Assembly: GCF_048323695.1 (NCBI RefSeq)
Contig: NZ_JBLWFT010000003.1
Location: 1 to 64,000, forward strand
Direction: 5' to 3'
Source: Aquisalimonas sp007126095
GTDB taxonomy: Bacteria; Pseudomonadota; Gammaproteobacteria; Nitrococcales; Aquisalimonadaceae
Length of the DNA: 64,000 bases
Numbering within the stretch: the first letter of the stretch is position 1; each line of letters starts with the position of its first letter. Below the pieces are notes generated by a model that saw only the letters and a program-made list of their open reading frames with translations, had not been told where the DNA came from and did not search any database. The position numbers were made by a program, and so were the translations under genes. Shown here piece by piece: positions 17,300 through 24,833 of the stretch.

Positions 17300-17333
17300 T
17301 TTATCAGATGCTCTCTTAATCAAATGATAAATA
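17300..17333. promoter_or_regulatory. Tandem candidate operators (copies C and D) before coxM
   Basis: TTTATCAGATGCTC (17300-17313) and TTAATCAAATGATAAATA (17316-17333) are direct repeats spaced 16 bp apart in an AT-rich part of the divergent gap between coxM and the YCII-VOC gene. The second copy is also a near-palindrome around ATCA-AA-TGAT. Similar copies stand before the xdhC-like and DUF1330 genes. A TetR-family repressor is encoded inside the locus. Confidence 0.5.
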
Positions 17334-17433
17334 CAACCACAATCGATGTCGCACTGAACAATTCCCGTGCACGCGGCTGTCGATTCCGGATTCCGCCGCG
17401 CGACAAGGAAGAAACGACAGAGGAGACACAACC

Positions 17434-18291
17434 ATGCGCTACATGCTCATCCGCAAGGCGGACCCGCACACCGAAGACGGCGTGATGCCGTCGGAGGCGC
17501 TGCTCAAGGACATGGCGGACTACAACGAACGCCTGCTGCACGCCGGTGTTCTGGAGGGAGGCGACGGGCTGCGACCCAGCCGCGACGGGTACAGGATCGA
17601 GTTCCGCGACGGCGAGCCCACCGTCACCGACGGCCCGTTCACGGAAACCCGTGAACTGATCGCCGGATACACCATTCTCGACGTGGACTCCCCCCGGGAG
17701 GCGCTGGACTGGGCCATGCGCTGGCCCCGCTCGGACGGCGACGGCAACGTCACCCTGGAGCTGCGGCGGTTCTTTGCCATGGAGGATTTTGAGCCCGGTC
17801 CTGCGACAGACCAGCACGGCGCCCTCGGTGACCAGCTCACGCAGCTGCCCACGGCCATGAACGTGCACGTGGTCTTCTCCGGCAACTGCCGGGAAGCCAT
17901 GACGTTCTACGCCGATGTCACCGGCGGCAGCGTCGAGGCCATGCTCACCTTCGGCGAGACGCCCGCCGCCGCGGACACCCCCGCCGACTGGCATGACCGC
18001 ATCATCCATGCCTCGGTCAACCTCCGGGGCCGGCGCATCATGGGCGCCGACATGGCCGGCGACTGCTATACGAAACCTCAGGGCGCCCGGATTCACCTGG
18101 AGTTCGCGGACCCTGCACGCGGAGAAGCCGTGTTCAACCGGCTGGCGGACGGCGGCAGCATCGTCATGCCCTGGGAGCAGACCTTCTGGGCGCACCGTTT
18201 CGGCATGGTCGACGATCGCTTCGGGATCGGCTGGATGATCAGTTGCGAAATCGACCACTGCAGCGACAACACCGGGAGGGACGCACCATGA
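17434..18291 (+). CDS. YCII-domain / PhnB-like VOC fusion protein
   Basis: The 285-residue protein combines a YCII-related domain (about 1-115) with a VOC/PhnB-like domain (about 135-280). The first has MRYMLIRKAD at the start and DGPFTETRELIAGYTILDV; the second has MNVHVVFSGNCREAMTFYAD and ends in WEQTFWAHRFGMVDDRFGI. YCII and PhnB-type proteins often sit beside ECF sigma factors, but no sigma gene is visible here. The enzymatic activity, if any, is unknown. A ribosome site (GAGGAGAC) precedes the ATG, and the stop overlaps the next gene by 4 bp. Confidence 0.85.
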   Translation: MRYMLIRKADPHTEDGVMPSEALLKDMADYNERLLHAGVLEGGDGLRPSRDGYRIEFRDGEPTVTDGPFTETRELIAGYTILDVDSPREALDWAMRWPRSDGDGNVTLELRRFFAMEDFEPGPATDQHGALGDQLTQLPTAMNVHVVFSGNCREAMTFYADVTGGSVEAMLTFGETPAAADTPADWHDRIIHASVNLRGRRIMGADMAGDCYTKPQGARIHLEFADPARGEAVFNRLADGGSIVMPWEQTFWAHRFGMVDDRFGIGWMISCEIDHCSDNTGRDAP

Positions 18292-18656
18292 AGTACGTGG
18301 CACTGGTGTACTACCAGGAAGGCATCATCAACGCCATGAGCGAAAAGGAGTGGCACGATCTGAACCAGGAGTGTATTGCCGGCGTCGAGCGATTCAGTGC
18401 ACAGGAGAAGTACCTGGGCGGTCAGCCCCTGCAGCCAACGGAGACGGCCACCACCGTGCGCGTTCGCGACGGCGAGGTGATCGTCTCCGACGGCCCGTTT
18501 GCCGAAACCAAGGAGCAACTCGCCGGCTTCTACCTGCTCGAGGCCGCCGACCTGAACGAGGCCCTGCAACTGGCCAGCCGGATCCCTCCGGCGCGCTTCG
18601 GCAGTATCGAAGTGCGCCCCACCAGGGAACTACCCCCCAAGGACGAACGAGGATAA
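18288..18656 (+). CDS. YCII-related domain protein
   Basis: This 122-residue single-domain YCII protein begins MKYVALVYYQEG and has the family segment VSDGPFAETKEQLAGFYLLE followed by ASRIPPARFGSIEVRP. I start it at 18288, overlapping the preceding gene by 4 bp, because GGGAGGG lies just upstream. Relatives are small ferredoxin-like-fold proteins, some with a His-Asp pair proposed to be catalytic. It is the second gene of a three-gene unit. Confidence 0.87.
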   Translation: MKYVALVYYQEGIINAMSEKEWHDLNQECIAGVERFSAQEKYLGGQPLQPTETATTVRVRDGEVIVSDGPFAETKEQLAGFYLLEAADLNEALQLASRIPPARFGSIEVRPTRELPPKDERG

Positions 18657-18661
18657 CGACC

Positions 18662-19015
18662 ATGACCTACGTTGACGGATTCGTGGCTGCGGTACCCACC
18701 GCCAACCGCGAGCAGTACATCAAACACGCCAGCGACGCCGGCTCTGTTATCAAGGAATATGGCGCCCTGAAGGTGGTGGAGTGCTGGGGTGATGACGTGC
18801 CGGACGGCGAAGTGACCTCCTTCCCCATGGCGGTGGAGTGCAAGCCGGACGAGACGGTGATCTTCTCGTGGATCCTGTGGCCCTCCCGCGCCGTGCGCGA
18901 CGAGGCCATGCCACGGCTGATGAAGGACGCCCGCCTGCAGCCCGAAGTAAACCCCATGCCGTTCGACGGCAAACGGCTGATCTACGGCGGATTCGAGATC
19001 GTGGTGGAGACCTGA
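18662..19015 (+). CDS. DUF1428 family protein
   Basis: The 117-residue product matches DUF1428: MTYVDGFVAAVP at the start, GALKVVECWGDDVPDG in the middle and FDGKRLIYGGFE near the C-terminus. It has a dimeric alpha-beta barrel type fold and no assigned function. It starts 5 bp after the YCII gene and ends the plus-strand unit. A much longer open frame begins at 18350, but only the part from the ATG at 18662 (preceded by GAGGA) resembles the family. Confidence 0.87.
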   Translation: MTYVDGFVAAVPTANREQYIKHASDAGSVIKEYGALKVVECWGDDVPDGEVTSFPMAVECKPDETVIFSWILWPSRAVRDEAMPRLMKDARLQPEVNPMPFDGKRLIYGGFEIVVET

Positions 19016-19050
19016 CCTGCTGAAAGGTCAGTCGTCCACCGCCGCCCGTT

Positions 19051-19800
19051 CTACATCTGCCGGAATAGATGCACGAACGGGCGGCTCACGGTGAGGGACT
19101 CCGGACGGCCTCTGAGCGTCAGGCTCAGTCGGCCGCCGAACTCCCGATGTACGGCCTCCACCAAGCTGGCGTTGACGATGGTGCCCCGATGGATCTGCCA
19201 GAACCGCTGCGGATCCAGCTGATCCGCCAGGGCCTTGATGGGCGTGCGGATCATGAACTCATCGCCGGCCGTGACCACGCTGGTGTACTTGGCGCTGGCG
19301 TGAAAATAGAACACCTCGTTAACGGCGACGAGCTGCACGCGCTCGCCCAGCCCGGCGCGAATCCACTGCAGGTACTCCGGCTCCTTCGGCCCCTGCAGCC
19401 GCTCCAGCAGCGCCGACAACGCGGCTGGGTCGTGGGTCGGCGCCGACGGCCGTCGCAGCCGCTCCACCGTGCGTGCCAACCGCTCCGGCGTCACTGGTTT
19501 CAGCAGATAATCCACCGCCTCCTGCTCGAAGGCTTCCACCGCATACTGATCGAAGGCGGTCACGAACACCACGCGACACTGCGCGGTCAGCCGCTTTGCC
19601 ACCTCCAGCCCCGACAGCCCCGGCATGCGGATATCGAGAAATGCCACATACGGTCGCTCCCGCTCCAGCAGCTCCAGGGCCTCGGGCCCGTTGCGGGCGA
19701 TCCCCGCCACGTCCAGCTCCGGCCAGGCGGCGGCCAGCTGGCGCTGCAGATGGGCTGCCAGCTCGGCCTCGTCGTCGGCAATGACCGCGGTTAGGCTCAT
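19051..19800 (-). CDS. LytTR-type response regulator
   Basis: The 249-residue protein has a receiver domain (about 1-120) and a LytTR DNA-binding domain (about 145-249). The receiver shows the acidic IADDEAE pocket, a phospho-acceptor Asp in FLDIRMPG, and the Lys in LLKPV. The LytTR part shows FYFHASAKYTSV and WQIHRGTIVN. It starts at 19800, overlapping the kinase gene by 4 bp; the open frame runs 51 bp further upstream without family similarity. It is the last gene of a five-gene operon containing a carotenoid oxygenase. Confidence 0.92.
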   Translation of the reverse strand: MSLTAVIADDEAELAAHLQRQLAAAWPELDVAGIARNGPEALELLERERPYVAFLDIRMPGLSGLEVAKRLTAQCRVVFVTAFDQYAVEAFEQEAVDYLLKPVTPERLARTVERLRRPSAPTHDPAALSALLERLQGPKEPEYLQWIRAGLGERVQLVAVNEVFYFHASAKYTSVVTAGDEFMIRTPIKALADQLDPQRFWQIHRGTIVNASLVEAVHREFGGRLSLTLRGRPESLTVSRPFVHLFRQM

Positions 19801-20864
19801 GCCCCCTCCCGCGGCAGCTCCAGCCGTGCCAGCACGCCGCCATCGGGGCACGCCTCAATGGCGAGCCGCGCCCGCTGCCCGTAAAGAGCCACGAGGCGCT
19901 CACGTAGATTGGCAAGGCCCACGCCGGTGCCGCCGCCGGTGTCAGACAGCCCCTGGCCGGTATCGCGGACACTGAGCCACAGCACCCCGGCCTCCAAGCC
20001 GGCGGCAACGTGCACGGTGCCGCCCGCCACCAGCGGCTCGATGCCGTGTTTGATGGCGTTCTCCACCAGGGGCTGCAGCAGCATGGGGGGCACGGGCTCG
20101 GCCGCCAGCGCATCGGGGACCTCCAGGGTGTAATCCAGGCGCTCGCCCATGCGGATGCGGTACATGGCCAGATAGCTCTCCAGCAGCCGGATCTCGTCGC
20201 CGAGCACGGTGCGCGGCTCGCGGGCGTGGACCAGGGCGTAGCGAAGGTAATCGATCAAATAGCCAAGCATGCGCTTGCCGCGCTCGGGGTCTGTGTCCAC
20301 CAGGCTTTGTACGTGGGCCAGGGAGTTGAACAGCATGTGCGGCTCGATCTGCGCCCGCAGCAGGCGCAGCTCGGTGGCCGCACGGTCGCGCTCGGCTTCC
20401 ACACGGCGCAGCTCCTGCTCCTGAAGGCTGGTGCGGGTGCGCAGCAGGCGCTCCCGGCTGAAGAAATAATAGCCGGCGATGCCCCCGAACAGCAGCGCGA
20501 TCACCACCGTCTGCAGGAAGACGGTCACCGGCGCCCGGGCGCGCTCGTCCGCGACGCCGGTCACCAGCAGAGCGAGCAGGACGCCGGCCAGCGCCCCGAT
20601 CAACACGGCAGTCGCAACCCCGGCAACCAGACGCCCGCGCTCCAGCCGTCGGAACGGCACCAGCTCGAGCATGACGAAGATGCTCAGCCCGATACACTGG
20701 GAGAACGCCATGTTCACGGCCAACGTGCCGCCATAGCCGATGGTGGTGAGAAACGCAGCGATCAGACTGTTGAACACCAGCGTCCAGAGCAATCGCCAGT
20801 GGAGGCGCATGCCGCCCCAGCCGGAGAGGCCTTCAGACCCTGCATTGCCCTGTTCGCCTGTCAC
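19797..20864 (-). CDS. LytS/AlgZ-type sensor histidine kinase
   Basis: The 355-residue kinase has about four membrane helices (residues 20-135), a coiled coil (about 145-170) and a His_kinase domain. The phosphorylated His is in IEPHMLFNSLA, and the ATP-binding domain has VENAIKHGIEPL and GVGLANLRERL. It should phosphorylate the LytTR regulator encoded next. No known ligand domain is present, so the membrane region itself may sense the signal. The GTG start is preceded by AGGAGG. It begins 9 bp after the DUF2269 gene. Confidence 0.9.
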   Translation of the reverse strand: MTGEQGNAGSEGLSGWGGMRLHWRLLWTLVFNSLIAAFLTTIGYGGTLAVNMAFSQCIGLSIFVMLELVPFRRLERGRLVAGVATAVLIGALAGVLLALLVTGVADERARAPVTVFLQTVVIALLFGGIAGYYFFSRERLLRTRTSLQEQELRRVEAERDRAATELRLLRAQIEPHMLFNSLAHVQSLVDTDPERGKRMLGYLIDYLRYALVHAREPRTVLGDEIRLLESYLAMYRIRMGERLDYTLEVPDALAAEPVPPMLLQPLVENAIKHGIEPLVAGGTVHVAAGLEAGVLWLSVRDTGQGLSDTGGGTGVGLANLRERLVALYGQRARLAIEACPDGGVLARLELPREGA

Positions 20865-20873
20865 GCGCGCCTC

Positions 20874-21347
20874 CTATACCGGTTTCAGCACCATAAGCGA
20901 GAACGCGGCCAGCGGTAAAACCACCGCAACGACGCCGAACCCCATCCATAGCGTCGACAACTGCCGGTACCGGACGGGGATCTCGCCCCCGCTGGCGAAG
21001 GCGCGGGCCATGCGCGCCTGCGCCACCTGGATGGGGATGAGAATGCCCACCCAGATCAACCCCGTCGCCAGGAACAGGGTCTGCCCCCAGTCGAGCCACG
21101 GCGTATCCAGGCTCCAGGGCCCGGTGAACACCATGGCGTAACCGCTGCCGCCGAGCAGCAGGACACCCACTGTGGTGAACAGGATATCGGTGAGCGTCAC
21201 CTGGCGCTGAGCAAAAGCCAGCACCACCGGGTTGCGGCTGCGGTCGGCCATGGCCTTCCACCAGGCGGTCACCATGATATTCCCCAGCAACAGCACGGCA
21301 CCGAGGATGTGCAGCAGCTTCAGCAGAGTGTAGGTCTCCATCGTCAC
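20874..21347 (-). CDS. DUF2269 family integral membrane protein
   Basis: The 157-residue protein has four hydrophobic helices and the family start TLLKLLHILGAVLLLGNI, with a His early in helix 1. It ends in a Leu/Ala-rich helix. Function is unknown for the family. The start may be the GTG at 21347, giving a 4-bp overlap with the carotenoid oxygenase stop, or the ATG six bases further in. It lies between the oxygenase and the sensor kinase in one operon. Confidence 0.85.
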   Translation of the reverse strand: MTMETYTLLKLLHILGAVLLLGNIMVTAWWKAMADRSRNPVVLAFAQRQVTLTDILFTTVGVLLLGGSGYAMVFTGPWSLDTPWLDWGQTLFLATGLIWVGILIPIQVAQARMARAFASGGEIPVRYRQLSTLWMGFGVVAVVLPLAAFSLMVLKPV

Positions 21348-22825
21348 GCTCCCTTCCAGTTTCCGTGAAAGCCCAGCGGCACCGGGTACGGCAGTCGGGC
21401 CTGCCCCACCGGCCCCTCTGCCAGGGCCCCGGCCCGGAACACCGACAGCAGCGAGACCTGCTGTTCCAGATCCAGCGCCGTGCCGATCAACCAGCCGTCT
21501 CCCTCGCCACCCTCACCCGGCACAAACACGTGCTCCTCGGTGATCACGCTGGCGCCGAAGTCGTAGTGCTCGGTCACACCGCTCTCCATGTCACGCCGCA
21601 TCACACCATTGGAGAGCGGATGGCCCGCCGTTTCGGTGCGCACTGTCGTATAGAGCTGGCGGTAACGCTCGCCGGTGCGGCGCGGATCCACACGCGGGAA
21701 CTCGGTCTCCTCGGTCATGATCTGCTGATCGATCCGGCCGTTGCGCGTATCCAGGCGCACCAGCGCGGTGTGGCCACCGGCATGGGGAATATCCTCGCCG
21801 CGCATGAGGCCGCGGGCGGCCCTGGTGACGAAGTCGGCGTTGTCGTAACGGGTGTAGTCGAAGCGGATGACGCCGCTGCCGTCCTCCCAGGCGTTACCGA
21901 CGTGAAAGTGCATGCCGGCGGGCAGATCGAACCAGCGCCGGCGCCCCCAGTCGCTCTTGTCGATCACCAGCACCTGCATGGCGTCGTCGCCATACCAGCG
22001 GTGGCTATCCACGAAACTCTTGCCGCTGCCGAAACGCTCCGGGTCGAGCCGGAACGGCGGCAGCAGGAACACCAGGTGCCGGCGGGTAATGGCGAAGTCG
22101 TGCACCATGGGCGAGGCGTCCAGCGCCACCACGTCGGCCCGGCGCAGCTTCCCGGACGGCGCAATTTCGTAGAGCACCAGCGCGCCGTCGCCGGGGACCA
22201 CACCGAAGTTCCACAGGGTGCCGTCGGTGTCCACTGCTGGATGGGCGGAGAACGGCGCGCCCGCCAGGTCATCACTCCAGGTCACCCGGTCGCCGGTGGC
22301 CAGAGTTTCCGGGTCCACCTCCCAGGCCGAACCTCCCTCCCACAGGGCCAGCAACCGATCGTCAAAGGGCAGAATGTTGGTATTGGCCACATTGATGGCA
22401 TCGGGGCTGGCTGCACGCTCCGCATCCGGAAACACTGTGCCGAAGGCCGGGCGGCGGAACGCCCCGGCACGGGTCTCGGCGATGTACTTGGGCGTCTCCA
22501 CGAAGCGCGCGTGGTGGCTGATGCGGCCATCCCCAAGGCGGTATGCGTGAACCATGCCGTCCCCGTCGAACCAATGGCTGTAGCGTCGGTCACCCAACGC
22601 GTGCCGTGCGGGCCCGTTGCGGTAGAACGTGCCTGTCAGGGCCTTCGGCAACCTGCCGTCCAGCTTGAGTGACGGCGTGTGCAGCTCCTCGGCACGTGGG
22701 TTCTGAAACCCCAGGTGCCAGTCCGGCATCGCCGCCTCACCGGCGAGGGCGTGGGTCACTGAGCCGGGCAGAACCAGCCCGGCGCCGCTCAAGCCCATCA
22801 AACGCATGAAATCCCTGCGATTCAT
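21344..22825 (-). CDS. Carotenoid oxygenase (RPE65/CCD family) with Tat-like leader
   Basis: The 493-residue protein starts MNRRDFMRLMGLSGAGLVLPG, a twin-arginine-like signal, suggesting export of a folded iron enzyme. The mature part has family landmarks: FYRNGPARH, HWFDGDGMVHAY, and four candidate Fe-binding His in FSAHPAVDTDG, MVHDFAITRRH, HFHVGNAWEDG and the terminal GFHGNW. These enzymes split double bonds of carotenoids or stilbenoids with O2 and Fe(II). I start at 22825 because of GAGGAGGTC upstream; the longer frame has no family similarity. It shares an operon with DUF2141, DUF2269 and a two-component system. Confidence 0.9.
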   Translation of the reverse strand: MNRRDFMRLMGLSGAGLVLPGSVTHALAGEAAMPDWHLGFQNPRAEELHTPSLKLDGRLPKALTGTFYRNGPARHALGDRRYSHWFDGDGMVHAYRLGDGRISHHARFVETPKYIAETRAGAFRRPAFGTVFPDAERAASPDAINVANTNILPFDDRLLALWEGGSAWEVDPETLATGDRVTWSDDLAGAPFSAHPAVDTDGTLWNFGVVPGDGALVLYEIAPSGKLRRADVVALDASPMVHDFAITRRHLVFLLPPFRLDPERFGSGKSFVDSHRWYGDDAMQVLVIDKSDWGRRRWFDLPAGMHFHVGNAWEDGSGVIRFDYTRYDNADFVTRAARGLMRGEDIPHAGGHTALVRLDTRNGRIDQQIMTEETEFPRVDPRRTGERYRQLYTTVRTETAGHPLSNGVMRRDMESGVTEHYDFGASVITEEHVFVPGEGGEGDGWLIGTALDLEQQVSLLSVFRAGALAEGPVGQARLPYPVPLGFHGNWKGA

Positions 22826-22838
22826 GATGACCTCCTCA

Positions 22839-23270
22839 TCACGGCCGGTTGAGACGAATGGACATGTCCACGGCATCGCCGTCCACCGTGAATGCGGCGT
22901 CGCCGAAATCCGGCGGCCCCATCCCGCCCGAGGCGTCCCGGCTGAAGCCCCAGGGCTCACGGGGCATGCCCACGAGGTTGGTGTTCAGTTCACCGTCTCC
23001 ATCCAGATCCTGGAAGGCCGCAATGGCGTAGTCGCCGGCGCTCACGCCGGTGAAGGTAAGCACGACGCACTCGCCATCCACGGACTTGCGGATCTCCTCC
23101 ACGGCTCCGTCGCGCGCGTCGAAAGCCGCCTCGTCATCGTAGAGGGCCACCATCAGGTGCCCGGTATCCGGCTCGACGTTCTCGACGGTGACTCGCAGGT
23201 CGGTGGCGTGGGCAGCGGTGAGTCCCAGGCCCAGAATCAAACCGATGGTGGTGCGTGTTGTGATGGTCAT
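22839..23270 (-). CDS. DUF2141 secreted protein
   Basis: The 143-residue product has a signal peptide (MTITTRTTIGLILGLGLTAA, cleavage near AHA-TD) followed by a DUF2141 domain. This has the pattern of LRVTVENVEPDTGHLMVALY and DYAIAAFQDLDGDGELNTN, then PREPWGFSRDA. Family members are periplasmic beta-sandwich proteins, often next to carotenoid oxygenases or carotenoid genes. It is the first gene of the operon, 13 bp before the oxygenase. The start at 23270 is chosen because the signal peptide begins there and GGAGGAC precedes it. Confidence 0.85.
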   Translation of the reverse strand: MTITTRTTIGLILGLGLTAAHATDLRVTVENVEPDTGHLMVALYDDEAAFDARDGAVEEIRKSVDGECVVLTFTGVSAGDYAIAAFQDLDGDGELNTNLVGMPREPWGFSRDASGGMGPPDFGDAAFTVDGDAVDMSIRLNRP

Positions 23271-23440
23271 GGCGTCCTCCGCAAGGGGCTGGCTGTGTTG
23301 GTGATGCCAGTCTCGCGGGGGTGATGGTGCGGAGGCGCGGGTTATGCGACGGGATGCGGCAGGCAGCGATGGGCCGCACGTGCGCAGGATGAACGGGTCA
23401 TCCCGCGCACGCGGGCCGGTCGGGCACGGCGCAAATCCCC

Positions 23441-24619
23441 TTAGCCGGCCAGGGGGCGTGACGGGCCGAAGCGCTCGTAGTGACGCCGCTCCGAGGGCAC
23501 GCCCAGGGCGGCCAGACCCTCGTTCACGGCGGTCATGAAGCCACCGGGGCCGACGAAATAGTACTGTGCCTCGAGATCGGGCGCGTACCGGGCCAGCAGA
23601 GAGCGGTCGACGCGCCCGATATGGTCCGCACCGGCGTCGTCTGCCGCCTCCTCGTAAACGGTGACGGCGCGCATCCGGTCCGGATGCCTGGCGCACAGGG
23701 CCTGCACATCGTCGGCCAGGGCGTGATGGTCCGGGCTCAGCGCGGCGTGGATGTAAACCACCTCGCGCCCGTGCTCCAGGGCGCGGTGCGCAATGGGCAG
23801 AAGCGGCGTCTGACCGACACCACCACTGACCAGCACCACTGGGTCGTTCCCGGGCACCAGCGTCAACTCGCCGGCCGGCGGCAGCAGGTCCACGGTGTCG
23901 CCCACGTCCATGGATTCGTGCCAGTGGCGGCTGACGTAGCCGTCCGGCTCACGCTTGATGGACACCCGGTAGCTGCGGCCGTTGGGTGGCGCGGACAGGC
24001 TGAAGTGGCGGTAGACCGGCTCGCCGTCGATGACCAGTCGCATTCCCACGTACTGCCCCGGCTCGAAATCCGCGACGGGACGGCCGTCTTCCGGTTCCAG
24101 TTCGAACGATGTGATCACCCGGCTCTCCCGCCGCCGATGGGCCACGCGGAAACGCCGCAGCCCACGCCACCCGCCGGGCCGACTGGCAAACGCGCTGTAG
24201 TACTGCTCCTCCACCGCTATCAGCAGATCGGCAAGCTCCTGGTAAAGGGCGCCCCAGGCATCCACCACCTCGGGCGTGACGGCATCTCCCAGCTCCTGCG
24301 CCACCGCCTCGAGCAGGCATTCGCCGACAATCGGATAATGCTCCGGCTGGATGCCCAGGGAGACATGCTTGTGCACGGCGGTCGAGAGCGCACCGTCGGC
24401 CGCGCCCGGCGTCTTGCGGAGCTGCACGTAGGCCAGCACGGCCTGCGCCAGCGCCCGCGGCTGGTCACCGCTGCCCTGGTGCTTCTGGTTGAAGAACGCC
24501 ATGACGTCCGGGTACCGCTGGAACATCAGCGGATAGAACCGTTGCGTGATCGCCTCCAGATGCTCGGCGACCACGGGCGCCGTCTGCTCGATGATCGCTT
24601 CTTGCGCGTCGGTCAACAT
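23441..24619 (-). CDS. hmp: Flavohaemoglobin, nitric oxide dioxygenase
   Basis: The 392-residue protein has a globin domain (1-about 140) and an FAD/NAD reductase (about 150-392). Y29 and the proximal His H85 are at the canonical positions. The FAD motif is YRHFSLS, and the NAD part has LVSGGVGQTPLLP and YFVGPGGFM. It oxidises NO to nitrate with O2 and NAD(P)H. Length is normal. An FNR/DNR-type box lies about 75 bp upstream of the start, consistent with induction by NO or low oxygen. It is divergent from a P450. Confidence 0.95.
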   Translation of the reverse strand: MLTDAQEAIIEQTAPVVAEHLEAITQRFYPLMFQRYPDVMAFFNQKHQGSGDQPRALAQAVLAYVQLRKTPGAADGALSTAVHKHVSLGIQPEHYPIVGECLLEAVAQELGDAVTPEVVDAWGALYQELADLLIAVEEQYYSAFASRPGGWRGLRRFRVAHRRRESRVITSFELEPEDGRPVADFEPGQYVGMRLVIDGEPVYRHFSLSAPPNGRSYRVSIKREPDGYVSRHWHESMDVGDTVDLLPPAGELTLVPGNDPVVLVSGGVGQTPLLPIAHRALEHGREVVYIHAALSPDHHALADDVQALCARHPDRMRAVTVYEEAADDAGADHIGRVDRSLLARYAPDLEAQYYFVGPGGFMTAVNEGLAALGVPSERRHYERFGPSRPLAG

Positions 24620-24686
24620 CGTTCCTGCCTCACTCCGTGACTAAACATGTATATCAAACTCTATATTTATGATGGGTGGTTTCGTC

Positions 24687-24700
24687 TTGATCGATGTCAA
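24687..24700. promoter_or_regulatory. FNR/DNR-type box upstream of hmp
   Basis: TTGATCGATGTCAA matches the DNR/ANR/FNR-type pattern TTGAT-N4-(G/A)TCAA exactly. Its centre is about 74 bp upstream of the flavohaemoglobin start (24619, minus strand). NO-responsive DNR or NnrR regulators bind such sites before NO-detoxification genes. The regulator itself is not in this window; the Crp-like gene at 30249-30968 is one candidate family member. Confidence 0.6.
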
Positions 24701-24715
24701 GGGAAAGGCGGGGTT

Positions 24716-24740
24716 GGTGGACCTGAAGGTCCACCCTACG
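24716..24740. repeat. Dispersed palindromic repeat, copy 1
   Basis: GGTGGACCTGAAGGTCCACC is a perfect 8-bp inverted repeat with a TGAA loop, followed by CTACG. Related copies are at 27696-27755 (two, head to head) and 57485-57509. It sits between the two FNR-type boxes in the hmp/P450 gap. It looks like a REP-type intergenic element. Confidence 0.7.
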
Positions 24741-24761
24741 CGGGCTGGCACGGGCGCGGTG

Positions 24762-24775
24762 TTGATCTTCATCAA
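24762..24775. promoter_or_regulatory. FNR-type box upstream of the P450 gene
   Basis: TTGATCTTCATCAA is a perfect TTGAT-N4-ATCAA palindrome, the FNR/ANR/DNR consensus. Its centre is about 65 bp upstream of the P450 start at 24834. Together with the box at 24687-24700 it suggests that both divergent genes respond to the same oxygen- or NO-sensing regulator. Confidence 0.62.
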
Positions 24776-24833
24776 GGCCGCCCAGTCGGTCGCCGAGTAG
24801 CCTCTGCGGACATCCTGCCGCTCGGAGGTCTCC

